34,035 nt of DNA, taken from NCBI GenBank assembly GCA_031274255.1, contig JAISQK010000145.1:1-34035 (forward strand). The letters are read 5' to 3'. Position 1 is the stretch's first letter, and each line of letters starts with the position of its first letter. This DNA is from Planctomycetaceae bacterium (lineage in GTDB: Bacteria > Planctomycetota > Planctomycetia > Pirellulales > Thermoguttaceae). A program made the translations under genes and the position numbers. The notes under the pieces were generated by a model. It did no database searches. It was not told the DNA's origin and saw nothing but the letters and a program-made list of their open reading frames with translations. Positions 16,219-24,118 of the stretch are shown piece after piece.

Positions 16219-16261
16219 CCTGTCGGAAATTTGCTGCCGGGTTGCACAAAATCACACAGAC

Positions 16262-16290
16262 TTGATGTATTGACTTGTGGCTATTATAAT
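16262..16290 (+). promoter_or_regulatory. Promoter of the 237-residue membrane protein gene
   Basis: TTGATG (16262-16267), an exact 17-base spacer and TATAAT (16285-16290), 29 bases before the start codon at 16320. ACAGGAGAATCAC gives the ribosome site. Confidence 0.6.
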
Positions 16291-16319
16291 GTTAAACAAA
16301 TCAAAAACAGGAGAATCAC

Positions 16320-17033
16320 ATGAAAAAAACGGTGACCATTGAACTGCCGGAGCAGCAAACGATTGAAGAAGTGAAAAAAGATTTGGAAAATCGACGAAGC
16401 CGTTTGCGGATAACAACGGAAAAACATTTACCTCCTGAAATTTTTTTCGGCATTGTCATAGGTCTTTTGTTATATTCGTGGATACTGATTGTGACACATG
16501 GTTGGGCATCATTTGGGGTTTACCCGTTTCTGTCTTTAATAACAGGAGGAATTGGCGGGATTCTGTGGTTCGTTCGTAAAAAGATATCGGGAAAACAGAT
16601 GGTTTCTTCAAAAAGATACAGTAAATATCTCACGGTGAAAATATTTGTTATCGTTTGTTTCCTTTGTATTTTTCTGCCATATCTTACGGTGAAAGGATAT
16701 TATCTGATTCGAGTTGCCAACATCCCCATTCCCTCCGGTCTGACGCGAACTCAAACAAAAACACTTGTCTTTGGTTATGATGACGGTGCCGGTTATTTTA
16801 TCGAAATGGAAGGCAATGTTGCAACCCCAAAAGTGTTTCAGTTCTACCGGCAATATCTCGAACAGCAAAATTGGCAGGAGAAAGTGAAAGGACATGAGTC
16901 ATTATTTTCCCGTAAGAATGAGATGACTTTCTACAAAAAAGGAGGACATCGAATGATTCGTGTCGGCCGTAGAGATTATCTTTCTGAGAAAACCAAGACA
17001 AAGAAGTTTTACTTTGCATACAGTTCCTACTGA
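16320..17033 (+). CDS. Membrane protein of unknown function
   Basis: A 237-residue protein with a polar, coiled-coil-like start (LPEQQTIEEVKKDLENRRSR). Three predicted membrane helices follow, near residues 42-62, 66-86 and 105-128. The C-terminal domain of about 110 residues (130-237) contains YDDGAGYFIEMEGNV and VFQFYRQYLEQQNWQEK. That segment resembles small domains that describe a step-wise residue such as those in periplasmic lipoprotein-like proteins, but I cannot name it. The basic end suggests that the tail meets membrane or nucleic acid. It has its own promoter and ribosome site. The next gene begins 42 bp later and also encodes a membrane protein, so they may be co-transcribed. Confidence 0.65.
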   Translation: MKKTVTIELPEQQTIEEVKKDLENRRSRLRITTEKHLPPEIFFGIVIGLLLYSWILIVTHGWASFGVYPFLSLITGGIGGILWFVRKKISGKQMVSSKRYSKYLTVKIFVIVCFLCIFLPYLTVKGYYLIRVANIPIPSGLTRTQTKTLVFGYDDGAGYFIEMEGNVATPKVFQFYRQYLEQQNWQEKVKGHESLFSRKNEMTFYKKGGHRMIRVGRRDYLSEKTKTKKFYFAYSSY

Positions 17034-17075
17034 GAAAACCTTTAAAATCATCCATGAAGCAGGAGACATGTCATC

Positions 17076-17873
17076 ATGATCGACAGAGAAGCACGGAATG
17101 AATTATTGCAGATCCTCAATGACGGCATGGACGAAAAAATTTCACCTGAAGAGTTTGCCGCGGTTTTCTTTGGTAAAATTGCCAGAAAAACAAAAGACGA
17201 ACTCATAAGAGCCGTTGATTTGTGGTTTTCCGGCATTTTTATTGATGGTTCCGTTCCTTGTCATCTGCAATCGGATTGTGTCACCTGGAAATTTTTCAAC
17301 CGTATCCGGCTGCTGCTGGAGTCTGACGCGGAATGCAAAACCGAAAAAGCCGGACCACCCCGATCGACCGTCCGACGGATCACAGGAAGAATGATCCTCA
17401 TCACCTTGATTTGCGGATGCGGCTTCACGGTTTCCCACACGCCCGGGATGTTTGGGGACGGCCTTCTTATTTGGGGGATGCTTTGGTATGTTTTATGCGG
17501 CATTTCCCTGTTTATCACGATCCTTTTGAAAAAACGGCCGGAGGAACCGGAACAAAACGGCCTTACGATGGAGTGTTATCCGCTGGAATCCTTTGAGGAA
17601 CTGATGAGGTTACGCCGTTCCGTGCCGGATTTTTGCAGCAAGCGGTTTCCCCGCAAACCGCTGGTGAGAAAACAGAGAAATGCGTTGTTCCGGTTTTTGG
17701 TCGAAACCCAATGTCCGGCATGGGTTGACCGGATCGGTGATGCGTTTATCACCTGGTTTTACATGATGTTGTTTCCCTTTTCTCTACTTTGTCTTTGGCC
17801 GATCGTTGCGGGGATGTTCTTCATCGAATGGAAGGAACGCCGGCTTATTCTTCCTGAAACGAATCAACCGTAA
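17076..17873 (+). CDS. Membrane protein of unknown function
   Basis: A 265-residue protein. The N-terminal 100 residues are soluble and acidic (LLQILNDGMDEKISPEEFAA). Two helices follow at about 105-125 and 130-148 (LWYVLCGISLFITILL), then a soluble loop with Arg and Lys, and a last hydrophobic pair near 225-255 (FYMMLFPFSLLCLWPIVAGM). The first 60 residues, with a helix and EEFAAVFFGKI, resemble those of small regulatory domains, but this is not diagnostic. The start is the ATG at 17076, preceded by AGCAGGAGACATGTCATC. No recognised family. The stop codon is directly followed by mosaic repeat DNA. Confidence 0.65.
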   Translation: MIDREARNELLQILNDGMDEKISPEEFAAVFFGKIARKTKDELIRAVDLWFSGIFIDGSVPCHLQSDCVTWKFFNRIRLLLESDAECKTEKAGPPRSTVRRITGRMILITLICGCGFTVSHTPGMFGDGLLIWGMLWYVLCGISLFITILLKKRPEEPEQNGLTMECYPLESFEELMRLRRSVPDFCSKRFPRKPLVRKQRNALFRFLVETQCPAWVDRIGDAFITWFYMMLFPFSLLCLWPIVAGMFFIEWKERRLILPETNQP

Positions 17874-17877
17874 CAGA

Positions 17878-18125
17878 GTCCGGGTCGCGAGCCACGACGG
17901 CAGCGTGGCACGTTGCACCACAGCCGCCTCATCGTCACTGCGTTCCATTCGGTCTCCGTTGGATACGTTTTTCCGACCAGCGACTAACTGGAGGCAGCAT
18001 GTTGCTGCACCGCAGTATGCCTTCGGCCTCCTATTGGAAAGATTTTCCATCAGAGGGCGAACCGAACGCAATGAGTGTGAGCCTACAGGGATGCAACGCT
18101 CGTGCGTTGTTGCCCGCCGGAGGCA
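17878..18125. repeat. Mosaic intergenic repeat, copy D
   Basis: It begins five bases after the preceding stop codon. It contains GCGAGCCACGACGGCAGCGT, the inverse phrase GTCACTGCGTTCCATTCGG, a hairpin GCAGCA-TGT-TGCTGC near 17996-18010, GGAAAGATTTTCC, ACCGAACGCAATGAGTGTGA, and the CAACGC-loop TCGT-GCGTTG hairpin (18094-18109). It ends with GCCCGCCGGAGGCA, the same end as copies G and H. Both inverted and direct versions of the modules occur within this one block. Confidence 0.8.
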
Positions 18126-18128
18126 AAG

Positions 18129-18254
18129 ATCACTCCTCAAATAAGGATTTACTGTCCTCCAGTCGCTCAATATTGTCCGCCCATTGTTTACTACAGTCCT
18201 CCAATTTCCTTTTGTAGCCCTACAATTCCCTTTTGTTCCGGTGCAATTCCCTAT
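18129..18254. repeat. Degenerate tandem array, 6 units of exactly 21 bp (array 1)
   Basis: Units start at 18129, 18150, 18171, 18192, 18213 and 18234. Examples are TACTGTCCTCCAGTCGCTC.., TATTGTCCGCCCATTGTTT.. and TACAGTCCTCCAATTTCCT... Identity between neighbours is only about half to two-thirds, yet there is no change of phase. No gene covers it. Because 21 is divisible by three it also yields heptapeptide-like translations such as YCPPVAQ-YCPPIVY, without start or ribosome site. Confidence 0.8.
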
Positions 18255-18299
18255 TGCCAAGTGTCTTTTCGTTCTGTTTGGGCGGAAAAAGGCTGCGAT

Positions 18300-18392
18300 T
18301 CCGTCACAACCGACCGCGAGCCGCGGCAAGCGATAGCCTTCCAGTCTCTACGAGACGATCGGTGTCGGTTGGAAAAATCTTTCCAACCGCAA
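18300..18392 (+). repeat. Mosaic intergenic repeat, copy E (short)
   Basis: It contains ACCGCGAGCCGCGGCAAGCG, the hairpin GTCTC-TAC-GAGAC (18344-18356), and GGAAAAATCTTTCC flanked by TTGG/CCAA, giving a longer palindrome. It lies between 21-bp arrays 1 and 2. Confidence 0.75.
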
Positions 18393-18432
18393 AAGGGGTA
18401 CTTTTTCGGAAAAACCAGTACATTTTTTCCCC

Positions 18433-18552
18433 TCGGAAGCCCTGAATCACCACTTGGAACCTCAATATTCTCTCTCGGAAGCTCAATATCCGGCGTTGGA
18501 AGTCCGAAACCGGACATCGGAACCTCAAAATCCGCTCTCGGATGTTCAGAAG
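18433..18552. repeat. Degenerate tandem array, 5.7 units of exactly 21 bp (array 2)
   Basis: Units start at 18433, 18454, 18475, 18496, 18517 and 18538. Each starts with TCGGAAG, TTGGAAC or similar, followed by CTCAATATCC-like sequence. The sequence is unrelated to arrays 1 and 3, but the period is the same. It is non-coding in context. The minus-strand translation is heptads such as GLPTPDI-ELPRENI-EVPSGDS with no start signal. Confidence 0.82.
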
Positions 18553-18554
18553 AA

Positions 18555-18735
18555 ATGCCTCCGGATGGCAGCATAAAGGCCACTGCACTTCATTAGCCTC
18601 CCAGCTTCGCGGTCGGGCAAAGTGACGTTGCTCACTGTTATCAATAGGTGGAAAAATGTTTTCAACGGAAACCGAATGGAACGCAGTGATCATGAGGCAA
18701 GTGCGGTACAGCGTGCCACGCTGCCGCTGCCGGTA
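18555..18735 (+). repeat. Mosaic intergenic repeat, copy F
   Basis: It starts ATGCCTCCGGATGGCAGCAT, the inverse of the GCCGGAGGCA end of copy D, so 18126-18554 is framed by two oppositely oriented ends. It also contains GTGACGTTGCTCACTG, a worn GGAAAAATGTTTTC, and CCGAATGGAACGCAGTGATC followed by ATGAGGC, then GCGTGCCACGCTGCCG. AT-rich promoter DNA of the next gene follows. Confidence 0.8.
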
Positions 18736-18789
18736 ATTTTTTTATTTTTGATTGATTCTTCTTTTTTTGAAAAATCTTTTTCCCGCCAT

Positions 18790-18818
18790 TTGAAAAATTT
18801 GTTGAGTTTCTGTAAAAT
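18790..18818 (+). promoter_or_regulatory. Candidate promoter of the sugar isomerase gene
   Basis: TTGAAA (18790-18795), a 17-base spacer and TAAAAT (18813-18818), about 92 bases before the start. ACAAGGAGAACTCAC is the ribosome site at 18911. Confidence 0.5.
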
Positions 18819-18910
18819 AGGGATAATTCGGGAAACCGATTTGTACAAGATTCAACATTACAGCGGACAGAAATTCCTCTGTCCCGAAACTTTTTACAAG
18901 GAGAACTCAC

Positions 18911-19924
18911 ATGGGAAGACCTGTCACTCTCTGCTCCGGTCAATGGGCAGACTTGAAACTTGAAAATCTTGTGGACAAAGTCGTGGATTTCGGCTACGAC
19001 GGCATTGAACTGGCCTGTTGGGGCGACCATTTTGAGGTCGAAAAAGCCCTGTCGCAAGACGATTACTGTGCTAAAAAATGGGATTTACTGAAATCCAAAG
19101 GGCTTCAGTGTTACGCGATCAGCAACCACATTGTCGGTCAGGGAATCTGCGATGTTATTGACGAACGCCACAAATCCATTCTGACGGAGGCTCTCTGGGG
19201 CGACGGCAACCCCGCAGGGGTCAACCAGCGTTGTGCCGACGCCATGAAAGATGCCGCCCGTGCCGCTCAAAAACTCGGCGTCAAGGTGGTCAACGGGTTC
19301 ACCGGCTCCAGCATTTGGCAGTATTTTTATTCCTACCCGCCGGTTCCGCCGAGTTGGATCAAAGACGGCTTCAAACTCTTCGCCGACCGCTTTCATCCGA
19401 TTCTTGACGTCTTCGGAGAATGCGGCGTGAAATTCGCTCTTGAAGTTCACCCGACCGAAATCGCCTACGACCTTTACACGGCGGAAATGGCTCTCGACGC
19501 GATCGGCTGGCGTGAAGAATTCGGCTTCAACTTCGATCCGAGTCACCTGGAATGGCAAGGGGTCGATTCGGTGCAGTTCATCCGCCGGTTCGGAGAACGT
19601 ATCCATCATGTTCACATCAAAGACGCCATTGTGACTCTCGACGGCACTCAGGGAATTCTGGCAAGTCACATCAACTTCGGCGATTACCGCCGCGGCTGGC
19701 AGTTCCGTTCGCCGGGACATGGTTCCGTCAACTTCGAGGAAATCATCCGCGCACTGAACGATGTCGGATACAAAGGACCGCTTTCCGTCGAATGGGAAGA
19801 TTCCGGTATGGAACGTGAAGCCGGTGCCAGGGAATCGTGCCAGCTCGTCCGTAAATGGGATTTTCCCCCCAGTGATTTTGCGTTCGACTCCGCATTCGAC
19901 ACCTCCGCCCAGCAGCAAGGGTAA
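18911..19924 (+). CDS. Sugar phosphate isomerase/epimerase (xylose isomerase-like TIM barrel)
   Basis: A 337-residue protein of the AP-endonuclease-2/xylose-isomerase TIM-barrel superfamily. Probable metal ligands are in the usual places: E178 ([10 protein letters not shown]), D209 and H212 ([10 protein letters not shown]), H235 (HHVHIKDA) and E284 ([10 protein letters not shown]). Such enzymes interconvert keto and aldo or epimeric sugars or inositols with Mn or Mg. There is no signal peptide, so it is cytoplasmic. The exact substrate is not readable from the sequence. The close resemblance of the ends ([17 protein letters not shown], and the [15 protein letters not shown] tail) to inositol- or keto-sugar-type paralogs common in planctomycetes is from memory. 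It stands alone, with its own promoter. No sugar-kinase or dehydrogenase genes are next to it. Confidence 0.85.
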   Translation: MGRPVTLCSGQWADLKLENLVDKVVDFGYDGIELACWGDHFEVEKALSQDDYCAKKWDLLKSKGLQCYAISNHIVGQGICDVIDERHKSILTEALWGDGNPAGVNQRCADAMKDAARAAQKLGVKVVNGFTGSSIWQYFYSYPPVPPSWIKDGFKLFADRFHPILDVFGECGVKFALEVHPTEIAYDLYTAEMALDAIGWREEFGFNFDPSHLEWQGVDSVQFIRRFGERIHHVHIKDAIVTLDGTQGILASHINFGDYRRGWQFRSPGHGSVNFEEIIRALNDVGYKGPLSVEWEDSGMEREAGARESCQLVRKWDFPPSDFAFDSAFDTSAQQQG

Positions 19925-19977
19925 GATTTTATTGCGGTCAACATAAAGCGGGAATGTGTCCGGTAAATCGCCTGCCC

Positions 19978-20034
19978 CGCCGATATTGAGTCATTGTCCT
20001 GTCTTCTGTTTTACAGGATGTTCTCAAATCGGCG
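19978..20034. other. Large two-part stem-loop downstream of the sugar isomerase gene
   Basis: CGCCGATATTGAG (19978-19990) pairs with CTCAAATCGGCG (20023-20034) apart from one bulged A. Inside it TCCTGT (19997-20002) pairs with ACAGGA (20013-20018) around a 10-base loop. No T-run follows, so it is not a classic terminator. It may be an mRNA-stabilising hairpin or a miniature transposable element end. The rest of 19925-20231 has no gene. Confidence 0.6.
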
Positions 20035-20153
20035 AAGCGGGCCGGATGAAGTGTGCGGGGCTGCCGTCCGTTGCAACTCGCGGTCAAATGCCCTGACCTG
20101 TTGCAGGGAGAGCCGTGCCGATTTGCGGTTTGTACAAAATTATTGTATTCTCT

Positions 20154-20181
20154 TTTCAAAATTGTACGGATGTTGTATAAT
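20154..20181 (+). promoter_or_regulatory. Candidate promoter of the dipeptidase gene
   Basis: A perfect TATAAT (20176-20181) is preceded by a weak TTTCAA (20154-20159) at 16 bases. The start codon at 20232 follows after a 50-base AT-rich leader. Confidence 0.4.
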
Positions 20182-20231
20182 AAGATTTGATTGAGACTCA
20201 AAATAAATTTTTATAGACAAGGAATGCCGGG

Positions 20232-21947
20232 ATGAAATGCTTGATTTTTCCCTTACAGGTTTTCATAATGGGCTTGATTTTTGTATCCGATTCGGTTTCA
20301 GGACAGGTTGCACAAAATCCAACGGAACCCCTGGTGCGGTCGGAAAGTGAGGAGAGTAAAATGCAGTTCAAAGCGTTCCTTGACGAACATCTCGCCGTCA
20401 TGCAAAAAATGGTGACCGAAGCCAATCTTGCGGAATGGCAGGCCGCCGTCACGGGAAAACAGGAGGATTTCGATGACGCCAGCGTGAAAAGTCTGGCCGT
20501 CCGAACTTATCTGAGTGATCCGGCAAAATATCAGAAGTTTCAGGACCTCCGCAAAAATGCCGGAGGACTGACGAATATCGAAAACCGTTGCGCGGACATG
20601 GTTGAGATTTCGTTCCGGTCCAACCAGATTCCGTCCGGCCTGCTCAAGCAAATGGTCGATCTTTCCACGGAAATCGAAATGATCTTTCAGAATTACCGGG
20701 CAAAACTCGACGGAAAAGAGTACAACAACAATGAGCTTCTCGAAACACTCTCCAAGGAAACCGATTCCGCCAAACGGGAAGCGGCTTGGGCGGCTCTCAA
20801 ACAGGTCGGGGATCAGGTTGGCGGAAAACTCATCGCATTGGCCAAAGTCCGCAATCAGGCCGCGGCTGAACTGGGGTTCAAAAATTACTGGGAGATGGAA
20901 ATCGTCTTTCAGGAACACAATCCGGAACAACTGATGCAGATTTTCGAGGAACTTGACCAACTTACCGCTCCGATTTTTGCGGAAATGAAGACGGAAATGG
21001 ACGCGGAACAGGCGGAACGGTTCGGAATCAAGCCGGAAGAGATCATGCCGTGGCACTACGACAATCCGTTTTTTCAGGAGCCGCCGAAATCCGCCGCCAT
21101 TGATTTTGACCGTTTTTACGCCGGAAAAACCCCGCAGGACATCGCGGAAATCGGACGGAAGTTTTATCAGGACATCGGGATTCCGGTCGATTCCATTCTC
21201 GAAAAAAGCGACCTTTATGACCGTCCGGGGAAAAATCAGCACGGTTTCTGTACCAGTATCGACAATTCCGGTGATGTGCGGATTCTCGTCAATCTGAAAC
21301 CGACCATTCAGTGGATGGACACGCAGCTTCATGAACTCGGACACGCGGTTTACGACCTTCATGTTGATCGGAATCTGCCGTACAATTTGCGTGAAGCGGC
21401 CCATATTTTCACGACGGAAGGAGTCGCGATGTATTTCGGAGCCTTGCCGTATTCGCCGGACTGGATGGTGAAGTATCTCGGTGTCGAGCCGGAAAAAGCG
21501 GATGCCGCTGCAAAACTCCTCAAAAAACAGCGTCGCCGGGAACAGTTGATTTTCTGCCGCTGGGTGCTTGTGATGCTTCATTTCGAAAAAGCTCTTTATG
21601 AGAACCCGGATCAGAATCTCAATACGCTCTGGTGGGACATGGCGGAGAAGTATCAGTTGCTCAAGCGTCCGCAAAACCGTAACGCGGCGGATTGGGCATC
21701 AAAGCCGCACTTCACGATCGCTCCGGTCTATTACCACAACTACATGCTCGGCGAACTTTATGCTGCGATGATCCGTAAAATCACCGTGAATGTGCCGCAA
21801 GGGACGGACGAGTACCGCGACTTCTTCATGAACTCCGTGTTCAAAGCGGGACATCTGCTCCCGTGGCCGGATTTTGTGGTGGAATCGACCGGTCAACCGC
21901 TTTCCCCCGCCGCTTTCGCCGAGGAACTCCAGGGGATTGATCCATAG
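20232..21947 (+). CDS. Secreted M2-like zinc metallopeptidase (peptidyl-dipeptidase A family)
   Basis: A 571-residue protein with a Sec signal peptide (to about residue 24, VSDSVSG). The rest is an all-helical gluzincin protease. The zinc motif is HELGH at 367-371, and the third ligand is E396 in TTEGVAMYFGAL. LPYNLREAAHIF between them matches the M2/ACE segment LPVALREGAN. The N-terminal helices (FLDEHLAVMQKMVTEANLAE) and the GTDEYRDFFMNSVFKAGHLLPWPDF-type end are also M2-like. M2 enzymes remove dipeptides from peptide C-termini. The glutamate sits 25 residues after the second His, not 24 as in human ACE. The M3 family (neurolysin type) has the same distance, so an M3 relation is the alternative. 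Beside it is a POT-type peptide transporter, which would fit a role in using peptides as food. Confidence 0.85.
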   Translation: MKCLIFPLQVFIMGLIFVSDSVSGQVAQNPTEPLVRSESEESKMQFKAFLDEHLAVMQKMVTEANLAEWQAAVTGKQEDFDDASVKSLAVRTYLSDPAKYQKFQDLRKNAGGLTNIENRCADMVEISFRSNQIPSGLLKQMVDLSTEIEMIFQNYRAKLDGKEYNNNELLETLSKETDSAKREAAWAALKQVGDQVGGKLIALAKVRNQAAAELGFKNYWEMEIVFQEHNPEQLMQIFEELDQLTAPIFAEMKTEMDAEQAERFGIKPEEIMPWHYDNPFFQEPPKSAAIDFDRFYAGKTPQDIAEIGRKFYQDIGIPVDSILEKSDLYDRPGKNQHGFCTSIDNSGDVRILVNLKPTIQWMDTQLHELGHAVYDLHVDRNLPYNLREAAHIFTTEGVAMYFGALPYSPDWMVKYLGVEPEKADAAAKLLKKQRRREQLIFCRWVLVMLHFEKALYENPDQNLNTLWWDMAEKYQLLKRPQNRNAADWASKPHFTIAPVYYHNYMLGELYAAMIRKITVNVPQGTDEYRDFFMNSVFKAGHLLPWPDFVVESTGQPLSPAAFAEELQGIDP

Positions 21948-21990
21948 GGAATTGATTCACCGGACAGGTCAATAATACATCAAAATTAGA

Positions 21991-22050
21991 ATACAAACTT
22001 GTATAAGACAACAGACAAACTTGACGTTCCGCCGGACATCACCGGATGTC
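21991..22050. promoter_or_regulatory. Inverted repeats in the peptidase/transporter spacer
   Basis: ATACAAACTTGTAT (21991-22004) is an inverted repeat of ATACAA with TTGTAT. GACATC-ACCG-GATGTC (22035-22050) is a perfect 6-bp stem. The first looks like an operator. TATAAG overlapping it could be a -10. The transporter start is about 85-130 bases downstream. No regulator gene is in the window. Confidence 0.35.
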
Positions 22051-22136
22051 GATGCGGAAAAGTTATCACCATTTCCATGTGAGGCAGGCACGATTGGGAA
22101 TAAACATCAGCCGTAACAACCAGGGAGACGAATTTC

Positions 22137-24050
22137 GTGAGTAATGATTCAAAAAATGGAAACGTGATACGCAAAGGCCATCCGGCGGGAATCTGGGTGC
22201 TTTGTACAACGGAAATGTGGGAGCGGTTCGCTTATTACGGAATGCGTGCCCTTTTGGTTTTGTACCTTGTCGGACTTTCCACAAAAATCACCGGTACCGG
22301 CTTCGGTTGGTCAAAAGCGGACGCGTTGGATTTGTATGCATGGTACACAAGTCTCGTTTATTTGCTTCCGCTTCTGGGCGGCTGGGTTGCCGACAGATAT
22401 TTGGGACAATTCCGCTCCGTATTGCTTGGCGGCGCATTGATGGCACTCGGACAATTTTGTCTTGCCGCGACGGAATTTGTGCGAATCGGAATCGGAACAA
22501 ACATCACCTGGACAACCGATCCTGTGGCATTGATGACGTTTTATGCCGGTTTGGGATTGATGATCATCGGCAACAGCTTTTTTAAACCGTGTATTTCCGT
22601 CATGGTCGGACAGCTTTACAAACCGGAAGAATCACAAAAACGCGACACCGGTTTCTCCTATTTTTATATGGGAATCAATATCGGCGCGTTTTTCTCACCG
22701 CTTGTCGCCGGAACGATCGGCGAAATTTACGGTTTTCATCTCGGTTTTATCATTTCGGGTTTCGGAATGCTTTTCGGTCTGTGCACCTTTTTGTTTTTCC
22801 GCCGTCACCTCAAAGGACTGGGACTTCCTCCGAAACGCAAACACGGTTCGGTTGAGGAAATGCCTGAAGCGGAGCGGCTCGTTCACGAAAAGCATGTTTA
22901 CGAACAGACCCGTCCGCTTGTCAAACAGGACTACGACCGGATGTTTGTCATCATCGTTCTCACGTTATTTGTGGTGGCATTCTGGATGGCGTTTGAGCAG
23001 GCAGGCGGATCGTTGACAATGTTTGCCAAAAACAATACCAACCGCGCCGTACCGCAAGCCGTTATCAGCATTCCGGGAACCGAGACGATTTTGATTAAAA
23101 ATGAATTTCGCGACGATCTGGAAGCGGAAGTTTTAGCCGCAGAACGTCTCGAAAGAAATATTGCCGACATTCTTGATTCGAACGAACAAAAGGTTTCCAA
23201 ACGGGAATCTTTCGGGGAACGGGTAACGCGGCTGTTTTCGTTCAAAGCGGAGCAAAAGGCGACCGTGGAAGACCTGTTGGAACGTGCGTCGGACGAAAAA
23301 CGCCCCGGTTATCTTGTTGGCCCCGGTTGTCTTGTTGAGGGAGAACCCGTCAACCGTGCGGCTGCGGCAAAAACGGAACATTTGGCGGAAAAACAGCGAA
23401 ACGAACTCGGCATTTTACTGACGACATACAAAGATACGCTGAAACGGATGTCGGAGCAAACCGCGAAAACCAGAGAAATGTACAATCCGGAAATTTCCAA
23501 TTACACCTTTCCTTCAACGTGGTATCAATCGGCAAATCCGTTATTTGTTGTCGCGTTCGCACCGTTGTTTATTCTTGTTTGGGGATTGCTGGCAAAACGC
23601 GGTGTTGAACCGAGTACGCCGTTAAAATTCGCTATCGGCGTATTGATGCTTTCCATCGGATTTTTCCTGATGATTCCTGCGGCGATTCAGGAACAACATT
23701 CTCCGGTTCATTTGTCCGCTCCTCATTGGCTGCTTTGGTGTTATATTTTTTCAACGTGGGGGGAACTTTGCCTTTCCCCGGTCGGACTGTCGATGGTCTC
23801 CAAACTTTCTCCGACGCGTTATGCTTCGTTATTTATGGGAGTTTGGTTCCTTTCCAGTTTTATCGGAAATTTCCTTGCGGGAAAACTTGCCGCGATATTT
23901 GAACGCGGCGGCGGAGTGGAGATTCTTTTCGGCAAACAAGGGGGAATGGCGGACTTCTTCCTGCTCATGGCAATTATTCCGGCAATCATCGGCTTCGTTG
24001 CTCTGTTTATGGTGCCGGTACTGAAAAAGAAAATGCACGGGATTAAATGA
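22137..24050 (+). CDS. POT/PTR2-family proton-coupled oligopeptide transporter with a large internal insertion
   Basis: A 637-residue major-facilitator protein that takes up di- and tripeptides with protons. Helix 1 has the family signature TEMWERFAYYG (E26, E29, R30, F31). It is followed by LPLLGGWVADRYLGQFR and the second signature FYMGINIGAFFSPL, all correct for POT. The start is GTG at 22137 with GGGAGA upstream. The normal family size is 450-520 residues. About 165 extra residues (roughly 303-468) lie between the helix ending SLTMFAKN and the one beginning with NPLFVVAFAP. They are hydrophilic, helical and rich in Glu, Lys and Arg (RDDLEAEVLAAERLERNIAD), with a KRPGYLVGPG segment, and so should form an extra domain on one side of the membrane. 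It lies next to the M2-like peptidase. Confidence 0.9.
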   Translation: MSNDSKNGNVIRKGHPAGIWVLCTTEMWERFAYYGMRALLVLYLVGLSTKITGTGFGWSKADALDLYAWYTSLVYLLPLLGGWVADRYLGQFRSVLLGGALMALGQFCLAATEFVRIGIGTNITWTTDPVALMTFYAGLGLMIIGNSFFKPCISVMVGQLYKPEESQKRDTGFSYFYMGINIGAFFSPLVAGTIGEIYGFHLGFIISGFGMLFGLCTFLFFRRHLKGLGLPPKRKHGSVEEMPEAERLVHEKHVYEQTRPLVKQDYDRMFVIIVLTLFVVAFWMAFEQAGGSLTMFAKNNTNRAVPQAVISIPGTETILIKNEFRDDLEAEVLAAERLERNIADILDSNEQKVSKRESFGERVTRLFSFKAEQKATVEDLLERASDEKRPGYLVGPGCLVEGEPVNRAAAAKTEHLAEKQRNELGILLTTYKDTLKRMSEQTAKTREMYNPEISNYTFPSTWYQSANPLFVVAFAPLFILVWGLLAKRGVEPSTPLKFAIGVLMLSIGFFLMIPAAIQEQHSPVHLSAPHWLLWCYIFSTWGELCLSPVGLSMVSKLSPTRYASLFMGVWFLSSFIGNFLAGKLAAIFERGGGVEILFGKQGGMADFFLLMAIIPAIIGFVALFMVPVLKKKMHGIK

Positions 24051-24118
24051 TTCCATGCGGCACAGCACATCGTAGGTTTTCCAATTCATTTCAATAAAGG
24101 ATTCAGCAAGGAAATTTT

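Noticed and set aside
18129-18552. CRISPR array
   Set aside because: Units are contiguous 21-mers with no spacer between conserved repeats, and no cas gene is near.
20298-21674. A 458-codon open frame opposite the M2-like peptidase, and a similar 448-codon frame at 24290-25636 opposite the RhaT-like gene
   Set aside because: Both are antisense to genes with clear family motifs, and both have shadow-type composition.
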